Positions 16,205-24,141 of a stretch of 45,802 nt of DNA are shown piece by piece. The position numbers and the translations under genes were made by a program. The stretch is from contig NZ_FWER01000032.1 in assembly GCF_900169785.1 (NCBI RefSeq), positions 65,802-111,603 of the forward strand, given 5' to 3'. Under the pieces are notes generated by a model, which saw only the letters and a program-made list of their open reading frames with translations, was not told the DNA's origin and did no database searches. Positions within the stretch are counted from its first letter, which is position 1; each line of letters begins with the position of its first letter. This DNA is from Rhizobium sullae. Its GTDB lineage: Bacteria > Pseudomonadota > Alphaproteobacteria > Rhizobiales > Rhizobiaceae.

Positions 16205-16696
16205 ATGGGTGGTATGAACGAGGCGACCGGGAATTTTCGCGACAGTTCAGGCGCGGCGGTGCGGCCGCCGATCGCGTGGGCGCTCGCTGTAATTGCCGGG
16301 CTCGTGCTCAACTGGCTCTATCCGCTGCCGTTCCTGCCGGCAGCGATGCCGGCCGGCGCGCTCGGCGGCATCGTGTTCCTCGCCGGCCTGGCGCTACTGA
16401 TCTGGGCGGCGACGACCTTCCGTCGCGCGGGAACGCAGATCCAGACCACCCAGCCGACGGCGACGATTGTCGACGAGGGACCCTACCGCTTCACGCGCAA
16501 CCCGATCTATATCGGCATGTTCCTCGGCCTCATCGGCGTCGCCATCGCCATCGACAGTCTGTGGCTCATTGCCTTGTTGGTGCCGTTCTATCTCGTCATT
16601 CGCTACGGCGTGGTCGCCCGCGAGGAGGCCTATCTCGAACGGAAATTCGGCGGCGTCTATTTGGCCTACAAGGCCCGCGTCAGGCGGTGGGTATAG
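16205..16696 (+). CDS. Isoprenylcysteine methyltransferase-like membrane protein
   Basis: Membrane protein of 163 residues in the ICMT/PEMT superfamily. After a short polar leader, two or three helices lead to the cofactor motif DEGPYRFTRNPIYIGMFLG. Another hydrophobic hairpin follows, and then REEAYLERKFGGVYLAYKARV, the conserved EE-x-FG-x-Y-x-V-R block. The ATG at 16205 follows GGAGAG by nine bases; an ATG at 16214 is possible. Bacterial members act on small molecules or lipids; the substrate is unknown. It is shorter than and distinct from the ICMT-like gene at 3543. Confidence 0.85.
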   Translation: MGGMNEATGNFRDSSGAAVRPPIAWALAVIAGLVLNWLYPLPFLPAAMPAGALGGIVFLAGLALLIWAATTFRRAGTQIQTTQPTATIVDEGPYRFTRNPIYIGMFLGLIGVAIAIDSLWLIALLVPFYLVIRYGVVAREEAYLERKFGGVYLAYKARVRRWV

Positions 16697-16835
16697 CGAG
16701 ACGACGAGGGCACAAGGTTGCGAGGTCTGAGTAATTTTACCTCAGTAACGGATCGATCCGGTGTCGGATTGGCAAAGCCTCGTTCGTCCTTAGGATCGTC
16801 AATTCAATTCTGTCAATTCAAAAAGGATCACGACC

Positions 16836-17279
16836 ATGCCGAACACCATACGCCTGCATCGCGTCCTGGCGACCAGCCCTGAGAAGGTCTATCGCGCGTT
16901 CATCGAGGCGGACGCGCTCGCCAAGTGGCTTCCCCCTAACGGCTATACCTGCACGGTGCATCACTTTGAGCCGACAGCCGGCGGCAAATTCAAAATGTCC
17001 TTCCGCAACTTCACAACGGGCAAAAGCGAAGCGTTCGGCGGCGAATATGTCGAGCTCGTCCCCGGCGAACTCGTGCGCTACACGGACAAGTTCGACAACC
17101 CCAACCTGCCCGGCGAAATGGACGTCACTGTGACCTTGAAGAAAGTGCTAGTCGGAACCGAGGTCGACATAACGCAGGCAGGCGTTCCGGACGTCATTCC
17201 GCCCGAGGCTTGCTATCTCGGCTGGCAGGAGTCGCTGCGAAACCTGGCAAGGCTTATAGAGCCAGAGATCAACGAGTAG
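16836..17279 (+). CDS. SRPBCC-family protein
   Basis: Protein of 147 residues with an SRPBCC/AHSA1 fold: LHRVLATSPEKVYRAFIEAD, then KWLPPNGYTCTVHHFEPTAG, KFKMSFRNFTTGKSEAFGG and a C-terminal helix GWQESLRNLARLIEPEI. It is closer to the family of stand-alone polyketide-cyclase-like proteins than to the tandem pair at 9 kb. AAAGGATC lies about 10 bases before the ATG. The ligand is unknown. It is followed by a perfect hairpin at 17308-17340. Confidence 0.85.
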   Translation: MPNTIRLHRVLATSPEKVYRAFIEADALAKWLPPNGYTCTVHHFEPTAGGKFKMSFRNFTTGKSEAFGGEYVELVPGELVRYTDKFDNPNLPGEMDVTVTLKKVLVGTEVDITQAGVPDVIPPEACYLGWQESLRNLARLIEPEINE

Positions 17280-17307
17280 CGCCCAGGATCGAGCAATGAT
17301 TGTCGGA

Positions 17308-17340
17308 ACCGGATCGCGTTGACGATTTTCGCGATCCGGT
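17308..17340. repeat. Perfect 11-base inverted repeat
   Basis: ACCGGATCGCG (17308-17318) pairs with CGCGATCCGGT (17330-17340) around an 11-base loop, 29 bases after the SRPBCC stop. No run of T follows, so it is not a standard intrinsic terminator. It may act as a transcript-end hairpin or be a short dispersed repeat. The rest of the gap to 17621 holds only an unsupported 61-codon frame whose TTG start lies in this loop. Confidence 0.55.
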
Positions 17341-17621
17341 CTGAGGACGCCGCCCGAGTCCGCGTTGCCAATGCAAACGGTCCCGTTGGCTCTCGCGGTT
17401 GGGCAGCGCTTGTGGCTTTTGCATTGATCGTTGCATATTTTATCGTCTTCGACAGATTTCTGAACGGTACAATTTGGAAGCGTATTCTTAGCGCCAAACG
17501 GTGACTGAACCGCCTTGATTCCCCTTCGCGTCAGGGATGAGGTATTGGGACTACCCTTAGCGAGAACGCGACACTGTCACCGTGGCTCGTTTTGGCCCGA
17601 AGCAACCATCTACTCCCGCTG

Positions 17622-18905
17622 CTAATTACAATAAACCCTGCCGCCCTTGCGCGGTCTCAGGTCGAAATGGAAATGGTTCCAGTGCTCCGGATTGCTCCCC
17701 GGTCCGAGGACGGTGTTGAAATACTGGCAGCTGTCGGAGCGCACGGCCTTGAGCAGCCTTCCTTCGCGGAAGGAGAAGAGCCCTTTCCGGCGCACGTCGA
17801 TCTGGTGGCCGTTCTTCAGCACGAACTTGCCGACGTCGATCGCGTTGCCGCGCGCATGTTCGGACATCGGATTGTAGCGCTGGCGGCTGTTGTTCATGCG
17901 CCGGCAGGAATAGCCGCCGAGCGGCTGGATCGTCTTGACGCCCGACCAGTAGCGGAAACGGGCGGACGGCGCGAGTTCGTTCTTCACCCATTTCGCAAAG
18001 GCAAGCGTCACCTGGCAGTTCAGCGTCACCGCCGGCTTCACGCCGATATTGCCGGAAAGCCCCTGCAGCGAAACCGGATAGGGCACCTGGCAGGCCGGGC
18101 CGTCGTTGATCGCCGGCTTGTTGATGAAGGTCACGCCCATGCGCTTCAGCTCGCGGCGGCAGGAAAGCTCGGAGGCCGGCATCACGTTCGGGTCCGGGGC
18201 AACCGGCCGGCTCATCATCGGGTCGTTCGGCCTGAGCATCGCCACCTCCTGGCTCTCGTCCTCTTCCGGAACGCGCGACGGCTCGATCACCGAACTGCCG
18301 TCGTTCCAGACGGGAGGGCGGCTCATCTCCGCCTGCGCGGTGGGCTGCGGTACCACCGCCCGATTCAGCTGCGTCGGGTTGTCGGTACCGATCCCGTCGA
18401 TGACCGGCTCGGTGGAATTCCCTTCGGCGATCTGCATTTGCTGCTCCTGCGCCAGCCCGACGACCGGTTGCGCGCCAAGCTCCGCATCCATGTTGACGCC
18501 GCCGGAAGGCACTGCAAGCTGCTGGGTACCGCCCCAGTTCTGCGGCTGCCCCTGCCCTAGCGCCTCGTCGCTGTCGATCATCGGCAGCTTCTTCGGCATC
18601 GGCTGGCTCGCCGCGCGCACCGGCTGCCCGGTGCTTGCAAGGTTCGGCTTATCGAGATAGTCGGCCGATCCTCCGGCGTTCGAGACCGGCGTGCCGGACA
18701 CGGGATAGGACGCCTGCACGTCGGCGGGCGCCATGCGCATCGCGCCCTGCCCCGGCATCGGCGAGATCGAACTCACCTTCGTGCCCCGATCGACGCTTGC
18801 CGGCGGTATCATACCGTCGCTGATGGAACAGGTCGCAAGGCTGGCGGATATCAGAACCGGCAGCGCGACGCGCCGGAAAAGGGAGGTAGACACAATACTC
18901 TCCAT
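17622..18905 (-). CDS. Extensin-like C-terminal domain protein
   Basis: Secreted protein of 427 residues. The N terminus has a basic-hydrophobic signal ending LPVLISASLATC, which could be a lipoprotein site although Thr before Cys is atypical. A long Pro/Gln/Ser-rich, low-complexity region (about 30-235) follows. The C-terminal 190 residues are an extensin-like domain, beginning CRRELKRMGVTF and containing NCQVTLAFAKWV, SEHARGNAIDVGKF and EHWNHFHFDLRPRKG. The His and Asp residues in the last two motifs resemble zinc ligands of M15-type D,D-peptidases, suggesting action on peptidoglycan. It is a single gene; a wall-bound role is inferred. Confidence 0.85.
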   Translation of the reverse strand: MESIVSTSLFRRVALPVLISASLATCSISDGMIPPASVDRGTKVSSISPMPGQGAMRMAPADVQASYPVSGTPVSNAGGSADYLDKPNLASTGQPVRAASQPMPKKLPMIDSDEALGQGQPQNWGGTQQLAVPSGGVNMDAELGAQPVVGLAQEQQMQIAEGNSTEPVIDGIGTDNPTQLNRAVVPQPTAQAEMSRPPVWNDGSSVIEPSRVPEEDESQEVAMLRPNDPMMSRPVAPDPNVMPASELSCRRELKRMGVTFINKPAINDGPACQVPYPVSLQGLSGNIGVKPAVTLNCQVTLAFAKWVKNELAPSARFRYWSGVKTIQPLGGYSCRRMNNSRQRYNPMSEHARGNAIDVGKFVLKNGHQIDVRRKGLFSFREGRLLKAVRSDSCQYFNTVLGPGSNPEHWNHFHFDLRPRKGGRVYCN

Positions 18906-19015
18906 CGCTCCCGCAGCCCTGCTTGCATTGAAGAATTTGAATCGAATTTAGCTAAAAACGGTGAATGAAAGCTTACGCCTGAAGAGGAGTCGGAATGATC
19001 CGGCTCCATCGCTGA

Positions 19016-20830
19016 TCAAGCTGCACGCCGTGCGTAGTGCTGCGGTGCGCGCGAGCCGAGGCGGAATTTAGAAAGCAGCGTGCGAAGCTGGCTGCTCTCT
19101 TCGGCAAGCGTCTGGCTCGCCGCCGTCGTCTCCTCCACCATGGCGGCGTTCTGTTGGGTCATCTGGTCCATATGGTTGACCGAGGTATTGATCTCGTGGA
19201 GACCCGTTGCCTGCTCGCGCGCCGCCGTCGCGATCGAATTGACGTGGTCGTTGACTTTATTCACCAGCGTCTCGATCTCGACCAGAGCATCGCCCGTCGA
19301 GCGCACCAGCGCCACGCCGGATTCGACTTCCGCCGCCGAGTTGCTGATCAGCGTCTTGATCTCCTTCGCGGCATTGGCCGAGCGCTGGGCAAGTTCGCGG
19401 ACCTCCTGGGCTACGACCGCGAAGCCACGGCCGGCATCGCCTGCGCGTGCGGCTTCGACGCCCGCATTCAGTGCCAAGAGGTTCGTCTGGAAGGCGATCT
19501 CGTCGATCACGCCGATAATCTGACTGATCCGGCTGGACGAGTCCTCGATCCGGCTCATCGCGGTGACGGCGTTCCGCACGATCTCGCCGGACTTTCCAGC
19601 GCTCGCCTTGGTCTCGGCGACCATCTCGCGGGCCTCCGTCGCCCGCTCGGATGCAGTCCTCACCGTTGCGGTGATCTCATCGAGCGCAGCAGCCGTCTCT
19701 TCGAGCGCGGCGGCCTGCTGCTCTGTGCGCTTCGAAAGGTTGTTGGTGGCTTCGCTGATACCTGAGGCGTTGTCGTGCACGACATTGCTCGATTCGGCGA
19801 TCGCTTCGATCACGTCGTTGAGCGCGCCCACGGCGGCATTAAAGTCGGAGCGCAGCTTCGAATAATCTTCGCCAAGATCGCCGATCGAAACCGTGAGGTC
19901 GCCGGCTGCAAGCTTCTCCAGCCCTGCCCCCAGCGTCTGCATCGCATGATTCTGACGCTCGGCTGCGGCGCGCAGGCTCTCCTCGTTGCCGCGGCGTTCG
20001 CTGTCGATCTCGTGCTGGCGCTCGTCTTCGCGGGTGCGCATCTTGCTGCGGTCGAGCATCGAGTCGCGGAGCACCAGCAGGGCCTTCGCCATGTGGCCGA
20101 TCTCGTCGCGCCGGCCGCTGTCGGAAATTTCGACCGATACATTCTCGGCTGCGATCTCAGTCATCGCCGCGCCGATCCGCGCGACAGGTGCGGTAACGCT
20201 CTTGACGATCGCATAGGCAACGGAAACGATGATCGCGGCTCCGATGGCGCAAAGGATCGCCGCCCAGATTGCGTTCTGCCAGTAGAGCGCTGCAAGGTCG
20301 TCGGAATAGACGCCGGTGCCGACGATCCAGCCCCAGGGCTCGAAGCCTGCGACGTGCGAATATTTCAGAACCGGCTGCTCAGCACCCGGCTTCGGCCAGT
20401 AATAGTCGACAAAACCGTCGCCGTGGGCCCTCACGACATTGACGAATTCCATGAAGAGGAATTTGCCATTCGGGTCCTTGTTCTGCGAAAGGTCGGTACC
20501 GTTGAGCTCCGGCTTTATCGGGTGCATCACCATGACCGGGCGCATGTCGTTGATCCAGAAGTAGCCGCTGCCGCCGTAGCGCATGGCGGCAATCACGTCC
20601 TTCGCCGCCGCCTGCGCCGCATCGCGCGTCAGCGTACCGGCCTGCTCCATCTTGTAGTATTTCTTCAGGATGTTGACCGCCGTCGCATCCATCTGCGCAA
20701 GACCGGATTTTCTTTCCATTTCCAGTTCGGAATAAGAATAGTTCAGAAAGAAAACCATCGTCGCTACAAAAATCGCCAGCGTCAGGCCGACGAGCGAGTA
20801 GAGACGCGTTGATATCTTGATATTGCGCAT
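19016..20830 (-). CDS. Methyl-accepting chemotaxis protein with single Cache domain
   Basis: Chemoreceptor of 604 residues. A first helix (about 10-30) is followed by a periplasmic sCache_2-type sensor with GGSGYFWINDMRPVMVMHP, KPELNGTDLSQNKDPNGKFL and WGWIVGTGVYSDDL, as in receptors for small organic acids. A second helix (about 185-210) leads to HAMP sequence and a long cytoplasmic coiled coil. The signalling tip reads AFQTNLLALNAGVEAARAG and GFAVVAQEVRELAQRS. No CheR-docking pentapeptide is seen at the C terminus. The ATG at 20830 begins a standard MRNIKISTRL start; upstream in-frame codons lack homology. No che genes lie nearby. Confidence 0.93.
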   Translation of the reverse strand: MRNIKISTRLYSLVGLTLAIFVATMVFFLNYSYSELEMERKSGLAQMDATAVNILKKYYKMEQAGTLTRDAAQAAAKDVIAAMRYGGSGYFWINDMRPVMVMHPIKPELNGTDLSQNKDPNGKFLFMEFVNVVRAHGDGFVDYYWPKPGAEQPVLKYSHVAGFEPWGWIVGTGVYSDDLAALYWQNAIWAAILCAIGAAIIVSVAYAIVKSVTAPVARIGAAMTEIAAENVSVEISDSGRRDEIGHMAKALLVLRDSMLDRSKMRTREDERQHEIDSERRGNEESLRAAAERQNHAMQTLGAGLEKLAAGDLTVSIGDLGEDYSKLRSDFNAAVGALNDVIEAIAESSNVVHDNASGISEATNNLSKRTEQQAAALEETAAALDEITATVRTASERATEAREMVAETKASAGKSGEIVRNAVTAMSRIEDSSSRISQIIGVIDEIAFQTNLLALNAGVEAARAGDAGRGFAVVAQEVRELAQRSANAAKEIKTLISNSAAEVESGVALVRSTGDALVEIETLVNKVNDHVNSIATAAREQATGLHEINTSVNHMDQMTQQNAAMVEETTAASQTLAEESSQLRTLLSKFRLGSRAPQHYARRAA

Positions 20831-21124
20831 GAATTCCCCCGGCATTCTCATACAGAATCGATGTTCGAATGATGAGGGGCATCCATTACTGGACGGTGAA
20901 CTAATATTAGAGCGAGATGACATAACGCGGCGGAAGAGTGGTTGCCGGTGGTCCGGCTCCCGTTACAACAAATTGAATTATATCATAATTTTATGTTCAA
21001 GAGATTTATTTCAGCTCCTACGGCGCCTGGCGCGAAAACCGCTGGCCGTTTGCATGTTCATTTCGCCTACGCTTTGCATTACCGTGCAGCGGAATCGAAA
21101 CCGCAAACATCGCGAAGTGGGACC
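20831..21124. promoter_or_regulatory. Divergent control region between chemoreceptor and thioesterase
   Basis: This 294-base region is more AT-rich than its surroundings. CTAATATTAG at 20902-20911 is a perfect palindrome. A second AT-rich block at 20973-21000 starts with TTGAA and ends with TTCAA. Both are plausible regulator or promoter sites for the outward-facing genes. No factor can be named. Confidence 0.35.
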
Positions 21125-21511
21125 ATGACCGACACCCCGAAGCCGAAAGGCGAATTGACGCTCCGCACGCTTGCCATGCCGGGCGACGCCAATCCCGCAG
21201 GCGATATCTTCGGCGGATGGGTCATGGCGCAGATGGACTTGGCAAGCGGCATCCGCGCCGCCGAACGCGCCAGGGGCCGGGTGGTGACCGCCGCGGTCAA
21301 GGAAATGGCCTTCCAGCTGCCGGTGAAGATCGGCGATACGCTCTCGGTCTTTACCGACATCGACCGCGTCGGCCGCACCTCGATCACGCTCTGCGTCGAG
21401 GCCTGGGCGCACCGCTCGCGCTACAACAAGATGGAAAAGGTCACGGCGGGCACCTTCATCATGGTGGCGCTCGACGAAAACGGCGCGCCGAAGCCGGTCC
21501 CCGAGGAGTGA
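21125..21511 (+). CDS. YciA-type acyl-CoA thioesterase
   Basis: Hotdog-fold thioesterase of 128 residues that hydrolyses acyl-CoA. The signature PGDANPAGDIFGGWVMAQMD holds the active-site Asp region, followed by VTAAVKEMAFQLPVKIGD and TAGTFIMVALDENG, as in E. coli YciA. The ATG at 21125 gives the normal family length; a longer frame reaching 20942 has no homology upstream. The next gene starts four bases after the stop and is probably co-transcribed. Confidence 0.92.
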   Translation: MTDTPKPKGELTLRTLAMPGDANPAGDIFGGWVMAQMDLASGIRAAERARGRVVTAAVKEMAFQLPVKIGDTLSVFTDIDRVGRTSITLCVEAWAHRSRYNKMEKVTAGTFIMVALDENGAPKPVPEE

Positions 21512-21515
21512 CACC

Positions 21516-22103
21516 ATGCAGGCGGCGACGACACCGGAGGTCTTCGTCTATATCCGCGCCGTGATGGCGATGATCATCGGCCTCAGCCTCACCCGCCTGC
21601 TCACGGGCCTCGCCGGCATCGTCCAGTCGCCCAAGAAGCATCGCGTCTACCACGTCCACCTCGGCTGGGTCGCGTCGATGTTCCTCTTCATCATCCATTT
21701 CTGGTGGTGGGAATATCGCCTCGGCTCGCTGGTCGCCGTCACCTTCGGCGTCTACCTCTTCCTCATCAGCTTCTGCTGCCTGTTCTATTTCCTCTGCGTC
21801 CTGCTCTTCCCGACCTCGATCGAGGAATACGGTGACTACGAGGACTATTTCATCTCCCGCCGCGCATGGTTCTTCGGCATGCTGGCGCTCGCCTATGCCG
21901 TGGACCTCGGCGATACCTGGCTGAAGGGTGAGGCCTATGTCCAGGCGCTCGGCTGGGAATATGTTGTCCGCAACCTCGCCTTCATCGTCCTCTGCCTGAT
22001 CGCCGCCTGGACGCGGAACCGCCGCTTCCATATCGCCTTCGTTAGCCTCGGCCTAATCTATCAGATCAGTTGGATCTTCCGGCTTTATGACGTGCTCGGG
22101 TGA
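21516..22103 (+). CDS. Hypothetical multi-pass membrane protein
   Basis: Protein of 195 residues with five or six predicted membrane helices: about 10-35, 47-63, 68-95, 115-130, 145-165 and 170-190. Distinctive segments are GLSLTRLLTGLAGIVQSPKK, HFWWWEYRLG and a cytosolic or periplasmic SIEEYGDYEDYF. I do not recognise a named family, though the layout is typical of conserved alphaproteobacterial membrane proteins. GAGGAG overlapping the thioesterase stop serves as the ribosome binding site, so the genes are coupled. Confidence 0.75.
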   Translation: MQAATTPEVFVYIRAVMAMIIGLSLTRLLTGLAGIVQSPKKHRVYHVHLGWVASMFLFIIHFWWWEYRLGSLVAVTFGVYLFLISFCCLFYFLCVLLFPTSIEEYGDYEDYFISRRAWFFGMLALAYAVDLGDTWLKGEAYVQALGWEYVVRNLAFIVLCLIAAWTRNRRFHIAFVSLGLIYQISWIFRLYDVLG

Positions 22104-22315
22104 GGTGTGCTTACGGCGCTTCGTCACACCCGTAGATGAGAAGACTTCACTTTTGTGGCAGCGACTGGTTCCGTCCATCCTCGTTCCTGTGCCTGTTCCC
22201 CCAAAGCCGACATTTCGATCATTTAGGGGCGTGAAACAGCTTATCTGGACTGGAGAACGACGGTGTGCCTCTTATGTCAGGGGGAAATGGAAACGAAGAG
22301 CGAAAGGACCACGCA

Positions 22316-22789
22316 ATGGCAAAGAACACGATCTGCCTATGGTACGACAAAGACGCCGAGGCTGCTGCCCGCTTCTACGCCGAGACTTTTCCCGACAGCA
22401 CAGTGGGTGCCGTCATTCGTGCACCTGGAAACTATCCATCTGGTCAGCAGGGCGACGTGTTGGTTGTTGAATTCACTGTTGCGGGTATTCCTTGTATCGG
22501 CCTGAACGGCGGTCCGGCGTTCAAACACAACGAAGCCTTCTCATTTCAGATCGCAACTGACGATCAGGAAGAAACCGACCGCTACTGGAACGCCATTGTG
22601 GGCAATGGCGGTCAGGAAAGTGACTGTGGCTGGTGCAAGGACAAGTGGGGTGTCTCCTGGCAGATCACACCGCGCGTGCTGACCGAAGCGCTCGCCGCAG
22701 GCGGCGATCAGGCAAAGCGTGCCTTCGATGCGATGATGACCATGAGGAAGATCGACGTCGGCGTGATCGAAGCGGCGCGGCGCGGCTGA
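22316..22789 (+). CDS. PhnB-like VOC protein (3-demethylubiquinone methyltransferase-like)
   Basis: Protein of 157 residues of the PhnB / YjdN-type vicinal oxygen chelate family. ICLWYDKDAEAAARFYAETF, VEFTVAGIPCIGLNGGPAFK and CGWCKDKWGVSWQITPRVL are characteristic. Databases often label this type 3-demethylubiquinone-9 3-methyltransferase, but the fold does not support methyl transfer, and the true role is unknown. The ATG at 22316 has GAAAGGA about 10 bases upstream; earlier in-frame codons lie outside the family. Confidence 0.87.
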   Translation: MAKNTICLWYDKDAEAAARFYAETFPDSTVGAVIRAPGNYPSGQQGDVLVVEFTVAGIPCIGLNGGPAFKHNEAFSFQIATDDQEETDRYWNAIVGNGGQESDCGWCKDKWGVSWQITPRVLTEALAAGGDQAKRAFDAMMTMRKIDVGVIEAARRG

Positions 22790-22796
22790 GGTACAA

Positions 22797-22816
22797 CCGC
22801 GTCGGGCGGATTTTTT
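22797..22816 (+). terminator. Weak terminator-like hairpin
   Basis: CCGC (22797-22800) can pair with GCGG (22806-22809) and is followed by A and six T residues, eight bases after the VOC stop. The GGGCGGA at 22804-22810 can alternatively pair with TCCGCCC at 22826-22832. The four-base stem is short, so termination here is only possible. Confidence 0.35.
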
Positions 22817-22959
22817 GCCAGAATGTCCGCCCTCGGCGCTGGCGCCTTCGAAGATCCTTCGAGAGCCTTCAAAACGGTTGCCTGGAGGGCGATGAAGACG
22901 GCGAGCGTGGATGGGCGGCATGATGTTCGAGGCGCGGCTTCGCCTTCGCCCGACCTTCA

Positions 22960-24132
22960 TCACGCCTTCAAAAACTGCGAGTCCTTGTCGAAGCTCAGCC
23001 CCGGGAAAATCTTCCCCGCCAGGTCCGTGGCCGTTACGTCGAACTGGCGGTAGAGCATCGCCGCGGCGATCTCGCGCACGTCGGCCGTCGGCATTAGGTC
23101 GCGGTCGTCGAGCAGCTTGCCGTCGCCGAGCCCCGGCCATTTGCCGAGAATGCGTCCGCCATTGATCGCCCCGCCCGCCAGCACCGCGCAGCCGCCCGTG
23201 CCATGGTCGGTGCCGCCGGAGCCGTTCTGACGCACGGTGCGGCCGAATTCCGTCATAGCCAGCACGACGGTCTTCGGCCAGACCTCCGGACCAAGCGTCG
23301 CCTTCAGCACATTGATCGCCTGCGCCAGACCCTGCGCCGGCCGCTTGAACTGCCCGGCTTGGCCCACATGCGTATCCCAGCCGGTGATCGAGAAGCTCGC
23401 GATCCGGTAGTCGCCCTTCAGCATGTTGCCGGCGAGCGTCGCAACGTCGGCGATCTTCTCGCCGCGCTTGCCGTCTGGCTCGGCGATCATTGCCGCATTG
23501 TTGGCGCGCGTCGCCTCTTCCATCGCCTTGGCGAAAGCCGGATCGCCGGCATAAAGCCGCATCAGGAACTGCATCTCGTCCTTCGCTATCCCGAGATTGG
23601 AATCTGAGGCCCAGACGTCGACATTGTTCGGGCCGGAAAGGATCAGCTCCGTCGAGGTATTCACGTCGATCGCCTTGCGGGCATCCGAGCGCGGGATCAC
23701 CGAAAGCACCCGGTTCAGCCAGCCTGTCTTCTCCTCGGCCACATGCTCGCCGCCCGATTCTAACATGTCCTGCCCGTCGAAATGGCTGCGCTGGTCGCGG
23801 TAGGGCGTCGAGACCGCATGCACGAAGGCAAGCTCCCTGCTCTTCCAGAGCGGCATCAGGTCGGCGGCAGCCGGATTGAGCCCGAAATGCCCGTCGAGGT
23901 CGAGAAGGCCGTTGTCCGGCGTCAGCGCCAGCGTCGGCCTGAGCATCGCAAAGCCCGCGTCGCCATAGGGCTGCACGAGGTCGAGGCCGTCCATCGCACC
24001 GCGCAGCACGATGGTCACGAAGCGGTTGTCGCCGGGCATGGCGGCGAAGGTAACCGGTGTGAAGATCGGAGCAGCAGCAAGGCAACAAGCGGAAGCAAGA
24101 AAGCCGCGGCGGGAAAGCGTAATCCTAGTCAT
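22960..24132 (-). CDS. DUF1501 protein with Tat signal
   Basis: Protein of 390 residues beginning with a twin-arginine signal (SRRGFLASACCLAAAPIF, residues 7-24), so it is exported folded. The DUF1501 domain, related to sulfatase/phosphatase folds, shows VTIVLRGAMDGLDLVQPYGD, SHFDGQDMLESGG, DTHVGQ and the late block MTEFGRTVRQNGSGGTDHG. No enzymatic activity has been settled for the family. It lies ten bases after the DUF1800 gene, the usual arrangement for these two families, which implies a joint exported complex or shared substrate. Confidence 0.92.
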   Translation of the reverse strand: MTRITLSRRGFLASACCLAAAPIFTPVTFAAMPGDNRFVTIVLRGAMDGLDLVQPYGDAGFAMLRPTLALTPDNGLLDLDGHFGLNPAAADLMPLWKSRELAFVHAVSTPYRDQRSHFDGQDMLESGGEHVAEEKTGWLNRVLSVIPRSDARKAIDVNTSTELILSGPNNVDVWASDSNLGIAKDEMQFLMRLYAGDPAFAKAMEEATRANNAAMIAEPDGKRGEKIADVATLAGNMLKGDYRIASFSITGWDTHVGQAGQFKRPAQGLAQAINVLKATLGPEVWPKTVVLAMTEFGRTVRQNGSGGTDHGTGGCAVLAGGAINGGRILGKWPGLGDGKLLDDRDLMPTADVREIAAAMLYRQFDVTATDLAGKIFPGLSFDKDSQFLKA

Positions 24133-24141
24133 GACCAGCTC

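Noticed and set aside
17319..17504. 61-residue frame with one membrane helix
   Set aside because: It starts with TTG inside the loop of a perfect hairpin, has no ribosome binding site and no family.
22541..24088. Long open frame of 515 codons on the minus strand
   Set aside because: It is a shifted-frame shadow of the DUF1501 gene, with Arg/Ala/Gly-rich text and no motifs.
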